In this document: positions 32,698 to 41,750 of the stretch, one piece after another
How the letters are laid out: every line of letters begins with the position of its first letter
How positions within the stretch are numbered: the stretch's first letter is position 1
Assembly (NCBI RefSeq): GCF_007846085.1
Contig: NZ_VOEJ01000001.1
Coordinates: 186,001-250,000 of the forward strand
DNA: 64,000 bases
Reading direction: 5' to 3'
Source of the DNA: Mucilaginibacter pallidiroseus
GTDB taxonomy: Bacteria; Bacteroidota; Bacteroidia; Sphingobacteriales; Sphingobacteriaceae
Made by a program: the position numbers and the translations under genes
The notes under the pieces: generated by a model
What the model was told of the DNA's origin: nothing
The model's database searches: none
Seen by the model: only the letters and a program-made list of their open reading frames with translations

Positions 32698-33258
32698 TTA
32701 CAGTTCTTCGATATTTCGGCGCTTGTTCTCTTTAAGCTGGCGGTAAAAAGTAGGGGTTAGGCCTGTTTGCTTTTTAAACTGTGCCGATAAGTGCGCTACG
32801 CTGCTATAGCCGGTTTCATTGGCAATTTGTGATAAGGTAAGTTCGTCATACATCATTAACTCCTTAACCTTTTCAATCTTTTGAGCAATGTAATATTTCT
32901 CGATAGTTGTACCTTCCACCTCCGAAAACAAGTTGCTTAAATAACCGTAATCATAGTTGAGCTTTTGCGACAGGTAGGCAGATAGGTTTATATGCTGCTG
33001 TTCATCGCTATGATGTACCATTGAGATGACAGCCGTTTTAATTTGCTCAATTATGCGGCTTTTGCGGTTGTCTATAATTTCAAATCCAAGCTCTTTAAGA
33101 CTGGTATCGAGCTTGCTTAATTGTTCATCGCTTAAATCTCCGGTCAAATCTACTTCGCCCAACTCTACACTTGCTGGTTTAATACCTGCTTTTTCAAGTT
33201 CGGCACTAACCACCATTTTACAACGGCTGCAAACCATATTTTTAATGTAGATTTTCAT
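32698..33258 (-). CDS. AraC-family regulator with N-terminal HMA-like metal-sensing domain
   Basis: A 186-aa transcription regulator. Residues 1-65 resemble a heavy-metal-associated fold with a CxxC motif (MVCSRCKMVV, C10 and C13). The C-terminal 100 residues form an AraC-type double HTH (LSQIANETGYSSVAHLSAQFKKQTGLTPTFYRQL). The combination suggests a metal, probably copper or another thiophilic ion, as the ligand. It is immediately upstream of an HMA-membrane gene on the same strand, probably its target or operon partner. It is shorter than most AraC proteins, whose sensing domains are about 170 aa. Confidence 0.85.
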   Translation of the reverse strand: MKIYIKNMVCSRCKMVVSAELEKAGIKPASVELGEVDLTGDLSDEQLSKLDTSLKELGFEIIDNRKSRIIEQIKTAVISMVHHSDEQQHINLSAYLSQKLNYDYGYLSNLFSEVEGTTIEKYYIAQKIEKVKELMMYDELTLSQIANETGYSSVAHLSAQFKKQTGLTPTFYRQLKENKRRNIEEL

Positions 33259-33324
33259 ATAACAAATTTACCGTTAATAGCTGATGTTCGGCGCCTTGAT
33301 TAGTCAATGCCCGGTAACATTGCA

Positions 33325-33669
33325 CTAACGCTTCTTTTTAGATGAAACGGCAATTTTATTATATTCCAGCGACTTGCTAATCCAGTATTCAAAATCTTTA
33401 TGATTGCTAAATACATTGCCATCCACAAATACATAACCGTTCATGCTGCGGCCACCATGTATCATTGGTGTGGCTCCGTGCTGTTCAAGCGCTGCTAAAT
33501 ATTCGTCCGGCCCAACACGGCACATTACTTCATCTCCGCGTACACAAATGCATAACTTGTCATTAAGCAAAAAGCAGATGCCGCCAAACATTGTTTTTTC
33601 TTCCACGCTGTCCATGTCCATCAGTGCCTCCCGAATGCGATTGATTATTTGCTCATTATGGTCGCGCAT
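33325..33669 (-). CDS. TfoX N-terminal-domain protein
   Basis: A 114-aa protein with the TfoX/Sxy N-terminal fold: KTMFGGICFLLNDKLCICVRGDEVMCRVGPDEY and HGGRSMNGYVFVDGN. It lacks the C-terminal TfoX domain, as do many Bacteroidota homologues. Proteobacterial TfoX regulates competence, but single-domain forms have unknown roles. The ATG is 5 bp after the stop of the GH92 gene on the same strand, so the two are probably co-transcribed, though a functional link is not obvious. Ends in a basic KKKR tail. Confidence 0.85.
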   Translation of the reverse strand: MRDHNEQIINRIREALMDMDSVEEKTMFGGICFLLNDKLCICVRGDEVMCRVGPDEYLAALEQHGATPMIHGGRSMNGYVFVDGNVFSNHKDFEYWISKSLEYNKIAVSSKKKR

Positions 33670-33674
33670 TTATG

Positions 33675-36600
33675 TTACTCTACAATAATTTCGTCGGCAA
33701 ATATGTATGAAGGGCTGCCTTTGCTCTCGTGCCAGTCGGGCAGTGCGCCGTATTGCTTGGCAATAACTTTAATGTACCTCGTGCGCAGGTTTACGGTTGC
33801 AGTATAGTCCTGCGTTTGTGGTTCCAGGCTGTCAACAGGCACTTTAGTGTTAACGGTGGCAGCTAATTTATAATTCTTGCCGTCATCAGACACCCAGTAT
33901 TGCACCGTTTTCGGAAACACTATCCATGAGCGTGTATCCTGCAGCGCACCCAGTGTAACCTGTTTTACAGGTTTAACCTGGCTCATATCAATCACCGCCT
34001 CCAGGTCTTTACCTTGAAATCCCTGCCAGTTGCCAAGCCGCCAGTTAGCTTTACCACGTATGCCGTTTACCAGCGACTCATCGCCTTGTGCCGAATAGTT
34101 AACAAGGTACTTGTTAACCAAAGTAAGCTTAAGATCGCTACGGATCCGGTTAAAGGTACTTTCGGTAACAAAACTGCTTTTACCATCCCGAATGGCAACT
34201 GCCTTTACCGTTGTATTTTCTGAAATCAGTATGCGTTTTGTGTAGGGCGTTGAGGCTGCCATTGGGGTAGTTCCGTCTAAGGTGTAATATACCTTTGCTA
34301 AACTGTCTGCATCCTTTATAGCAATGCTGATAGGTTGTTTAAATGTGCGGGACGGTGCCTCGGTATATGGATTTGGAACGATCAACTCTTCCGTGATCTT
34401 CGATGTAGGTTTTTCCAAATCCTGCGCAAAAAGTTTATTAGCCAATCTGCCGGTAAATACCTCAAATTCGCCACCTTTAGCAATATCATCAAAATTTAAA
34501 TATAGCTTGTTGTAGGCGCCTTCGTTTAATGTCATGCCCTGCAGGTAATAATTATTACGGTTAACGGTAGCACCGGGATTACTAACAACGAACTTTTTTC
34601 CGTTCTCCAGGTTGATCGTGATCTTCTCGAATTGCGGTATGCCTATCTGCATTTGCTGCTGGCCGGGTGCAATGTTATAAAAGCCTAGGCTGCTCATTAC
34701 ATACCAGGCCGACATTTGACCGCAATCTTCATTGCCCGATAAGCCGTCGGGCTTGGCGCTATACTGTTCCTGTAATATGCGGTTTACATAGTACTGCGTT
34801 TTTTCGGCTGCGTTGGTAAAGTTATACAGGTAGGCAATGTGATGGCTTGGCTCGTTACCATGTGCATATTGGCCTACAAGGCCGGTAACATCATCCTGCT
34901 GGCGGCCGCTTAATTTTGCATTGGTGCTAAATAGTTCATCCAGTTTAGCTTCAAAGGCTGTTCGCCCGCCCATGGCATTTATCAATCCTTCAACATCCTG
35001 GGGCACCAGGAAGGTATATTGCCATGCATTACCTTCGGTGTAGTTGTTATTGATTTCGGTAGGCTCAAAAGGTGCAAACCAACTCCCGTTTTCGCGGGCC
35101 TGCATAAACCCATTGGTAGTGTTAAATACATTTTTCCAATATTGTGCCCGTTTGATATATACTGAATAGTCCTGCGGCTTATTCAGCATCTTTGCCATTT
35201 GCGCAATGCACCAATCATCGTAAGCATAATCAAGTGTCTTGGCTACAGATTCGTGCTCTGCATCACTGTTAACCAAGCCCGTAGCGCGGTAATTATCCAA
35301 CCCAAATTGGTTTCGGTTCACAGAAGCTTTCATAGCTGTAAAGGCCAGTTCCGCATCAAAATCCCTGATGCCTTTTGCATAAGCATCAACAATTACAGGG
35401 ATGGCGTGGTTGCCAACCATGCAATAAGTTTCGTTTGATGCAAGCGGCCATATGGGTAGCAAACCGCCTTGCTTGTACATCTCTAAAAAGCTTTTTATAA
35501 AATCCGTGGTGCGCTTACGGTCTATCATAGTAAGAAGCGGGTTTTCGGCACGGAAAGTATCCCACAAGGAAAACACGGTGTAGTAATTAAAGCCGTTAGC
35601 AGAATGGATCTTTTGATCGAGCCCACGATATTGGCCGTCAACATCATTGTAAATATTTGGGGCAAGCATGCAATGGTACAACGCCGTATAGAAGATCGTC
35701 ATTTTTTCGGCCGCGCGGTCAACGGGTTTTACCGGTTTCTGTGTTCTGTTACCATTGGAGGCCGGATATCTGTCCTCATGCGAAACCGGAGGCGCACCGC
35801 CTTCAACCTGTATTTTTGATAGTTCGGTGTTCCAAGCTGCTTTTGTTGCCTTAGCAATTTTTTTGAAATCGAAGTCGGGCATTTCTGCATCAAGGTTTTT
35901 CAAAGCACCGTCGGCGCTTACAGATGATATACCCACCTTTGAAATCACCTCACCGGGGTTGTCAAACTGAACAAACATCTTTATGTTTTTTCCTTGGAGC
36001 TTACTCTTTCCTGCCTGTACCTGGTTATTAAGCGCTATACCGTAATTTTTGAAAGACTTATTAAACTTGACGTAAAAGTACAGATATTGGTCATTAGCCC
36101 ATGATTTTGATCGGCGGTAGCCTTTGATCTCCCTATCATTAACAACTTCAATCCATGAATCCAGCACTTCATCACGGTGTTGCAGGTCGATAATTATATT
36201 GGCTTGATTTGCCGATGGATAGTCATAACGATGCATCCCTGCACGGGTGGTAGCCGTAAGTTCGACACCAATTTTATCCTTATTAAGATATGTTTTGTAA
36301 TAACCCGGGCCGGACTCTTCATTTTTTTTACTGAAGCCCGAGCGGTAATCGGTGTTTTTAAACTGCGGCTGGCCAACGGTAGGCATAAATAACACGTCGC
36401 AATAGTCGGCAATGCCTGTGCCGCTTAAATGGGTATGCGAGAAGCCGTAAACCGTGGTATCAGCGTAATGATAGCCCGATGAGCCGTCCCAGCCTTCCAA
36501 ACGGGTATCCGGACTAAGCTGCATCATTCCGAATGGCGCAACTGCCCCGGGGTAAGTATGGCCATGGCCGCCGGTGCCTATAAACGGGTCGACGTATTTG

Positions 36601-36704
36601 GTAAGGTCTTTCTTCTTTTGGGCCGATGCGCAAATTGCGATCGACATGATAAGTGCAAAAGCTGTATAGCGAAAAAATGATCTCACTCCCGGTATTATAA
36701 TCAT
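33675..36704 (-). CDS. Secreted GH92 alpha-mannosidase with C-terminal carbohydrate-binding region
   Basis: A 1009-aa protein with a Sec signal (about 1-28, ending CASAQ). The GH92 domain (about 33-770) includes YVDPFIGTGGHGHTYPGA near the start and the hallmark LSGNEDCGQMSAWYVMSSLGFY (catalytic Glu/Asp region, about 655-675). GH92 enzymes are calcium-dependent exo-alpha-mannosidases. The C-terminus has a chitobiase-like/FN3-type segment (about 790-850, YYTLDGTTPMAAS) and an F5/8-type C discoidin-like domain (about 870-1009). Likely periplasmic or surface, trimming mannosides. It heads a possible unit with the TfoX gene. A TATTTTGCGG sequence just upstream resembles a degenerate -7 box. Confidence 0.93.
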   Translation of the reverse strand: MIIIPGVRSFFRYTAFALIMSIAICASAQKKKDLTKYVDPFIGTGGHGHTYPGAVAPFGMMQLSPDTRLEGWDGSSGYHYADTTVYGFSHTHLSGTGIADYCDVLFMPTVGQPQFKNTDYRSGFSKKNEESGPGYYKTYLNKDKIGVELTATTRAGMHRYDYPSANQANIIIDLQHRDEVLDSWIEVVNDREIKGYRRSKSWANDQYLYFYVKFNKSFKNYGIALNNQVQAGKSKLQGKNIKMFVQFDNPGEVISKVGISSVSADGALKNLDAEMPDFDFKKIAKATKAAWNTELSKIQVEGGAPPVSHEDRYPASNGNRTQKPVKPVDRAAEKMTIFYTALYHCMLAPNIYNDVDGQYRGLDQKIHSANGFNYYTVFSLWDTFRAENPLLTMIDRKRTTDFIKSFLEMYKQGGLLPIWPLASNETYCMVGNHAIPVIVDAYAKGIRDFDAELAFTAMKASVNRNQFGLDNYRATGLVNSDAEHESVAKTLDYAYDDWCIAQMAKMLNKPQDYSVYIKRAQYWKNVFNTTNGFMQARENGSWFAPFEPTEINNNYTEGNAWQYTFLVPQDVEGLINAMGGRTAFEAKLDELFSTNAKLSGRQQDDVTGLVGQYAHGNEPSHHIAYLYNFTNAAEKTQYYVNRILQEQYSAKPDGLSGNEDCGQMSAWYVMSSLGFYNIAPGQQQMQIGIPQFEKITINLENGKKFVVSNPGATVNRNNYYLQGMTLNEGAYNKLYLNFDDIAKGGEFEVFTGRLANKLFAQDLEKPTSKITEELIVPNPYTEAPSRTFKQPISIAIKDADSLAKVYYTLDGTTPMAASTPYTKRILISENTTVKAVAIRDGKSSFVTESTFNRIRSDLKLTLVNKYLVNYSAQGDESLVNGIRGKANWRLGNWQGFQGKDLEAVIDMSQVKPVKQVTLGALQDTRSWIVFPKTVQYWVSDDGKNYKLAATVNTKVPVDSLEPQTQDYTATVNLRTRYIKVIAKQYGALPDWHESKGSPSYIFADEIIVE

Positions 36705-36759
36705 ACCGCAAAATAGTATTTTTTTAAAGAAGGCTTTGGTTATATGGCCGTCGTGCTTT

Positions 36760-37539
36760 TTATTCTATGTCAAACTTGTCCGCATCCTTCAGGAAAGGTA
36801 ATGCGCGGCGCACTTTGGCTATCTCGTCTGCAACTATGGTGAATGTATAAATGTCCTCTTCGTCGCGTTTGTAATATATCACCTTACCATTTGGATCAAT
36901 GCAGGTCGAGTCGCCGGAGTGGTAAACTTCGTTGCCGTCATGGCCTACACGATTCACACCAATAACATAGGCTTGATTTTCAACAGCGCGTGCTGGTATA
37001 AGCGTACGCCAGTGGGGGGCACGGCGCTCGGGCCAGTTGGCCACAATTAAAAGCAGGTCATACTGCTCTTCAGGCACATTGCGCAACCATACAGGGAAAC
37101 GCAGGTCATAACAAATCATAGGGCAAATACGCCAACCGTTCAGCTCAACTATCAGTTTTTTAGCGCCAGGAGTATAGGTGTCATGTTCTTTACCTAAAGC
37201 AAAAAGATGGCGTTTATCGTAGTGTGATACGGTGCCATCGGGCCTTACCCACAGCAGGCGATTATAGAAATTTCCGTTTTCTTTAATAATGATGCTACCC
37301 GTAACTACGCAATCAAATTTTTGAGCGGTTTTGTGCATCCATTGCGTTGTTTTGCCATCCATTTCTTCGGCAAGCGCCTCGGCATTCATGCTAAAGCCGG
37401 TGTTGAACATCTCCGGTAATATAATGAGATTAGTTTTCTCGCGAATGTTAGATAATTTTAAAGTGATGTTTTGAAGATTCTTATCAATGTTTTCCCAGAA
37501 TAAGTATCCCTGAAACGTTGTAATTTTAAGATTATCCAT
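36760..37539 (-). CDS. Omega-amidase / nitrilase-family amidohydrolase (YafV-like)
   Basis: A 259-aa carbon-nitrogen hydrolase with the triad E43 (LPEMFNTG), K109 (SHYDKRHLF) and C143 (MICYDLRFP). The set of conserved positions matches YafV-type omega-amidases that hydrolyse 2-oxoglutaramate or 2-oxosuccinamate to 2-oxo acids. ATG 37539 gives MDNLKITTFQ; an open extension to 37563 is less likely. A methionine aminotransferase gene lies 57 bp upstream on the same strand. Together they fit the glutamine-transaminase/omega-amidase route that regenerates methionine from its 2-oxo acid. Confidence 0.85.
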   Translation of the reverse strand: MDNLKITTFQGYLFWENIDKNLQNITLKLSNIREKTNLIILPEMFNTGFSMNAEALAEEMDGKTTQWMHKTAQKFDCVVTGSIIIKENGNFYNRLLWVRPDGTVSHYDKRHLFALGKEHDTYTPGAKKLIVELNGWRICPMICYDLRFPVWLRNVPEEQYDLLLIVANWPERRAPHWRTLIPARAVENQAYVIGVNRVGHDGNEVYHSGDSTCIDPNGKVIYYKRDEEDIYTFTIVADEIAKVRRALPFLKDADKFDIE

Positions 37540-37596
37540 AGTATCAATTAGTTGGCCCGGCAAATATTTTGTAATGCGGTTGTTGTTGCGTAAAAG

Positions 37597-38742
37597 TTAA
37601 ACAGTTAATAATCTTTCAACGGCTTTATCGATGGTTTCTTGCATCTTGGCGAAACAAAATCTCAAAACGCGCCGCTCGGTGCTTGCCCGGTAAAAGGCAG
37701 AAACAGGTATGGCAGCCACACCAATTTCCCTGGTTAACCGTATAGCAAAGTCGCTGTCCTTTTCGTTGGTGATAGCCTCGTAAGTAGCTGATTGAAAATA
37801 AGATCCGGCACATGGCAAAAGCGTAAATCTGCTATTTTCCATACCTTTGCGGAAATAGTCGCGCTTCTCCTGGAAAAATCCAGGTAACGAAAGGTAAGTG
37901 TTTTCGTCTTTTAAGTATTCGGCTATTGCGTGCTGCAAAGGAGTGTTAACACTAAATACCAAAAACTGGTGTATCTTCCTAAATTCCTGCATCAGGTAAG
38001 CGGGAGCAAGGCAATAACCCATTTTCCAGCCGGTAGCATGAAAGGTTTTGCCGAATGATGATACAATGAAGCTGCGTTGCTGCAGCTCGGGGTAGCGCGC
38101 CATACTTTGGTGCTCCTGCCCGTCAAAAACAAGGTGTTCGTAAACCTCGTCGCTCAGTATCAATATATCCTGGTTTTTAATTAAAGCGCTTAACTCACCA
38201 ATATCTTCTTTGGTGAGTATGGTTGCTGTTGGGTTATGCGGCGAGTTAAGGATGATCATTTTTGTTTTATTGTTGATCAGCCTTTTAACCATATCCCACG
38301 CAATACGATAATTTGGTGGCTCAAGCTCAAGCGATTTTACAACGCCGCCCATCAGCTTAATAGCCGGCGCATAGCAATCATAAGCGGGCTCAAACATAAT
38401 TACCTCATCATTGGGATGTATTACCGCACTTATGGCCGTAAATATAGCTTGTGTTGCACCGGCAGTTACCGTTATTTCGGTATCGGGGTTGTAAACGCCG
38501 CCGTAAAGTTTTTCTGTTTTAAGGGCTATCTGCTCACGCAATGCAGGTAAGCCGGCCATAGGCGCATATTGGTTATGCCCATCGCGCATTGCTTTATTTA
38601 CCAGTTCGACCAGGCCGGGCGAACACTCAAAGTCAGGAAATCCCTGCGAAAGATTGATGGCGCCATGCTCATTGGCCAGGGCCGACATGGTGGTAAATAT
38701 AGTAGTGCCTGTTTGCGGCAATTTTGAAATTACTGATATCAT
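37597..38742 (-). CDS. Methionine aminotransferase (class I/II, YbdL-like)
   Basis: A 381-aa PLP aminotransferase. It has the N-terminal LSQGFPDFECS, the substrate/PLP region NSPHNPTATIL, DEVYEHLVFDG, and the PLP lysine in SSFGKTFHATGWKMGY (about K233). It groups with YbdL/glutamine-transaminase-like enzymes that prefer methionine, His and Phe and use 2-oxo-4-methylthiobutanoate. A GGCTATTTTGGCC sequence upstream resembles a weak -7 box. It is followed 57 bp later by an omega-amidase gene, with which it probably forms an operon. Confidence 0.88.
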   Translation of the reverse strand: MISVISKLPQTGTTIFTTMSALANEHGAINLSQGFPDFECSPGLVELVNKAMRDGHNQYAPMAGLPALREQIALKTEKLYGGVYNPDTEITVTAGATQAIFTAISAVIHPNDEVIMFEPAYDCYAPAIKLMGGVVKSLELEPPNYRIAWDMVKRLINNKTKMIILNSPHNPTATILTKEDIGELSALIKNQDILILSDEVYEHLVFDGQEHQSMARYPELQQRSFIVSSFGKTFHATGWKMGYCLAPAYLMQEFRKIHQFLVFSVNTPLQHAIAEYLKDENTYLSLPGFFQEKRDYFRKGMENSRFTLLPCAGSYFQSATYEAITNEKDSDFAIRLTREIGVAAIPVSAFYRASTERRVLRFCFAKMQETIDKAVERLLTV

Positions 38743-38867
38743 TCATGGCCAAAATAGCCATAATAATGCACGCTGGTGCACATTGTTGAAAACTGGGCCG
38801 ATGATCATAAATCTCCGTGTAATCATCTTCTTTACATAAGCAAGTGTTTTTAATGCCGCGCGTTTCC

Positions 38868-38875
38868 TATTTTTG
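38868..38875 (+). promoter_or_regulatory. -7 box (TATTTTTG) four nt before the ABC binding-protein ATG
   Basis: Exact TAnnTTTG match, then ATGT, then ATG at 38880; suggests a leaderless transcript for the ABC operon. It is divergent from the aminotransferase gene. Confidence 0.45.
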
Positions 38876-38879
38876 ATGT

Positions 38880-39851
38880 ATGAAATATGGTAAGCTATCA
38901 TTATTTATCGTTTTGCTCACAGCAATTTTCGCGTGCAACCAAGCCAAGAAAAGCGCTGTACCAATTATTGGTTTCTTAGATGCTTTTGAGGATGCCACAA
39001 TAGGGCAGGCCCGCACAGGATTTACCCAAGCCTTAAAGGATAGGGGCTTTAGCGAGGAGGAGGGTAATATCAAAATAGAATATAAAAACGCACAGGGAAG
39101 TATACCTACACTTACCCAGGCGGTAAATTATTTTGTGTCCGAGAAAGTAGATCTTATGGCTACCTCTACTACACTTGCCACCGTGGCAGCCATCCAAAAA
39201 ACTAAAACAATACCCATCTTCCAAATGGTGTCGCCAACGCCCCAAAGGATGAAGGTGGCAGATGCGTCGGGCAATGGGCCGGCTAATTTATTTGGCACCA
39301 TGGAAGAGTTGAATTATATCGATACATCTTTTGCCTTGATACCGCAGTTGTTGAAACCAAAAGCCGGCAAGTTGACGGTAGGCATGATCTACAATCAGTC
39401 CGAGCCGCAATCTGCCGATGCATTGGAAAGGATAAAAAGTTTAGCCGCCGGGTTAAAAGTAAATGTTGTTGCCTTGCCGCTTAACTCATCGGCCGATGCT
39501 CAGTTGGTAACGCAAGCACTACTTTCAAAAAACATCGACGCATTTTTTGCCAATCCTGATAATACCGTCTTTGCTGCTTTCGAAACCATACTTAAAAGTT
39601 GCAATGGGAAAAATGTGCCTGTGTTTACGAGTGAGGCCGGATTAGTGCAGCGTGGCGCGGTGGCAGCCTTTGGTGCCGATATTTACCAATGGGGTTACCA
39701 ATCTGGCTTGCAGGCAGCTCAGTATTTAAAAACACATAAAACAGATGGTATAAAACTGGAAATGGTGAAAGTGCGCAAGCGCGTTTACAATGCAGCTGCT
39801 GCAAAAAAATATAATGTTACTATCCCGGCAGGGTTTGAGGCTGTTAAATAA
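38880..39851 (+). CDS. ABC transporter substrate-binding lipoprotein (TrpX-like)
   Basis: A 323-aa lipoprotein with its signal ending at C19 (LLTAIFAC). The mature part is the type-1 periplasmic binding fold of the ABC_sub_bind/TrpX family: PIIGFLDAFEDATIGQARTGF, LMATSTTLATVAAIQKTKTIPIFQMVS, NLFGTMEE, VFTSEAGLVQRGAVAAFGADIYQWGYQSGLQAAQYL. Homologous systems import tryptophan or tyrosine in some bacteria; the ligand here is not known. It is the first gene of a three-gene unit, and the permease ATG follows its stop codon directly. Confidence 0.9.
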   Translation: MKYGKLSLFIVLLTAIFACNQAKKSAVPIIGFLDAFEDATIGQARTGFTQALKDRGFSEEEGNIKIEYKNAQGSIPTLTQAVNYFVSEKVDLMATSTTLATVAAIQKTKTIPIFQMVSPTPQRMKVADASGNGPANLFGTMEELNYIDTSFALIPQLLKPKAGKLTVGMIYNQSEPQSADALERIKSLAAGLKVNVVALPLNSSADAQLVTQALLSKNIDAFFANPDNTVFAAFETILKSCNGKNVPVFTSEAGLVQRGAVAAFGADIYQWGYQSGLQAAQYLKTHKTDGIKLEMVKVRKRVYNAAAAKKYNVTIPAGFEAVK

Positions 39852-40718
39852 ATGGATTTTTACCTAACCGCATTGTTACAGGGATTGTGTTATGCTGGCA
39901 TCGCCTATGGCATATACATATCCATGAAAATTTTCAATATTCCTGATATTACTACCGATGGCAGTTATGCGCTTGGTGGAGTGGTAACCGGGGCATTACT
40001 AACGCATAATGAGCCCGGGTATATTATCTTGCCTGCTGTGGTATTAGCCGGGGCGCTGGCCGGTGCACTTACAGGCTTTATTCATACCAAATTAAAGATA
40101 AATGCGCTACTTGCCGGCATTTTGGTAATGACGGCGCTGTACTCCGTTAACCTCACCATACTTGGCCGGTCCAATGTACCATTGCTAACTATGCCCACTT
40201 TGTTTACATCTATAGTAGTTACTACCAACGTCAACCAGAATTCATTATTCATTTTGTTGGCTTTTGTTGCGCTTGTAACCATAATAATTGGCTACCTGCT
40301 TAAAACTGATTTTGGTATTGCCATGCGGGCAACCGGTAACAGCGAGCCCATGATACGCGCCCTTGGTGTGAATACGGACCGGATGAAGATCATAGGACTG
40401 GCCATCGCCAACGCGCTTACGGCTTTAAGTGGCTATCTGATAGCGCAGCAACAGGGGTTTGCAGATATAAGCATGGGCATAGGTATCGTAATTGTTGGCC
40501 TTGGCTCCGTAATAATTGCCGAAACGGTTATCAACTGGCTGCAAATTACATCTGTTTGGTTAAGCCTGTTACTTGTGCTTGCGGGTGCCATTATATTTCA
40601 GTTTGTGCTGGCATTTACCTTAAGTATAGGGGTTGATGCCAATTTGCTAAAGCTGATTACCGCCATATTCGTATTAATAATTGTTGGCCTACCCCGTTTA
40701 ACCACCCGCAGCGAATGA
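39852..40718 (+). CDS. ABC transporter permease (TrpY-like, branched-chain-type fold)
   Basis: A 288-aa inner-membrane protein with about eight or nine hydrophobic helices. It carries the branched-chain amino-acid-type permease pattern NIPDITTDGSYALGG and GNSEPMIRALGVNTDRMKIIGLAIANALTALSGYLIAQQQGFADISMG, which includes the ATPase-contacting loop. It begins directly after the binding-protein stop codon (TAA-ATG) and overlaps the ATPase gene by 4 bp (ATGA), so the three are translationally coupled. It forms the membrane channel of the importer. Confidence 0.92.
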   Translation: MDFYLTALLQGLCYAGIAYGIYISMKIFNIPDITTDGSYALGGVVTGALLTHNEPGYIILPAVVLAGALAGALTGFIHTKLKINALLAGILVMTALYSVNLTILGRSNVPLLTMPTLFTSIVVTTNVNQNSLFILLAFVALVTIIIGYLLKTDFGIAMRATGNSEPMIRALGVNTDRMKIIGLAIANALTALSGYLIAQQQGFADISMGIGIVIVGLGSVIIAETVINWLQITSVWLSLLLVLAGAIIFQFVLAFTLSIGVDANLLKLITAIFVLIIVGLPRLTTRSE

Positions 40719-41464
40719 TTAATTTAGAGAACGTCAGCAAAACCTTTAATACAGGCAAGCCGAACCAGGTAAATGCGGTTGAGGGTGTAAGTCTGCAAAT
40801 AAACAGCGGCGAATTTGTTGTTATTGTTGGTGCCAATGGCTCAGGCAAAACAACGTTGCTTAACTTAGTGGCTGGAAATACCCTAAGTCAAGGCGGAAAG
40901 ATTTTAATTGAAAACACTGACGTTACCCGCCTGCCCGAATATGACAGGACTAAATGGATAGCCCGCATCTTTCAAAATCCCTTATTGGGTACCGCTTCCG
41001 AGTTAAGCATTATTGATAACTTCAGGCTGGCTGCCTTGCGCACCAGGCGCAAGGGTTTAAGCATTGGGAAAAATGACGCTTTTAAAGAGCAGGTGCGGCA
41101 AAAAGTAGCCAGCCTGCGCATGGGGCTTGAAAATAAATTAGAGCAGCCCATCGGTACGTTATCCGGCGGGCAAAGGCAGGCTCTAACTTTGCTGATGAGT
41201 GTTATGGACGAGTGCAAGATTCTGCTGCTTGATGAGCCGACAGCTGCGTTAGATCCGAAGTCGGCCGTTAATGTGATGGCTATTGCTGACAATTTAATTA
41301 AAGAAAATAACCTGACTGCGGTATTGATAACCCACAACCTGCGAGATGCGATTAATTACGGCACTCGCGTAATCCAAATGAGTGAAGGCAAGGTGATAAG
41401 AGATATAGCAGGCGAAGAAAAAGCAAAAATCAATCAAAATGAGCTGTTTAGCTGGTTTGATTAA
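40715..41464 (+). CDS. ABC transporter ATP-binding protein (TrpZ-like)
   Basis: A 249-aa ABC ATPase with Walker A GANGSGKTT (39-47), a Q-loop in FQNPLLG, the signature LSGGQRQA (about 148-155), Walker B ILLLDEPTAALDP and the switch His in LITHNLRD. It powers the adjacent permease. The 4-bp ATGA overlap with the permease gene shows coupling. The 82-aa gene that follows 34 bp later may be on the same transcript, up to a shared terminator at 41751-41782. Confidence 0.95.
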   Translation: MINLENVSKTFNTGKPNQVNAVEGVSLQINSGEFVVIVGANGSGKTTLLNLVAGNTLSQGGKILIENTDVTRLPEYDRTKWIARIFQNPLLGTASELSIIDNFRLAALRTRRKGLSIGKNDAFKEQVRQKVASLRMGLENKLEQPIGTLSGGQRQALTLLMSVMDECKILLLDEPTAALDPKSAVNVMAIADNLIKENNLTAVLITHNLRDAINYGTRVIQMSEGKVIRDIAGEEKAKINQNELFSWFD

Positions 41465-41498
41465 TTTGTGGCAAAGAAATTGCATTGGCGTAAGTATT

Positions 41499-41747
41499 AT
41501 GAAGACTAATACTTTTGAAAATATATTCGACGCTTACCAGTTAGTTAGCGGCGCAAAAATAAAATCCAAAAACCACGACGAGATATATGAGCTTGGTGCC
41601 TATGATGGCAACAAACGCGGTTACACGTTATATGCTTTTGAAGATGGAATACGCTTCGATGATTTCAGCGTAATCATTTCAGAATATGAACTGATGAACA
41701 ACTACCAAATCGAGAAAGCAAAAGTTACACAGAAACTTGCCGCATAA
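41499..41747 (+). CDS. Hypothetical protein of 82 aa
   Basis: ATG 41499 gives MKTNTFENIFDAYQLVSGAK; the longer open frame from 41439 overlaps the ATPase gene. The protein is small, acidic/mixed and soluble-looking, with ELGAYDGNKRGYTLYAFEDGIRFDDFSVI in the centre, no membrane segment and no recognised domain. Placed 34 bp after the ABC ATPase gene and before a strong terminator, it may be co-transcribed with the transporter. Function unknown. Confidence 0.6.
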   Translation: MKTNTFENIFDAYQLVSGAKIKSKNHDEIYELGAYDGNKRGYTLYAFEDGIRFDDFSVIISEYELMNNYQIEKAKVTQKLAA

Positions 41748-41750
41748 CAA

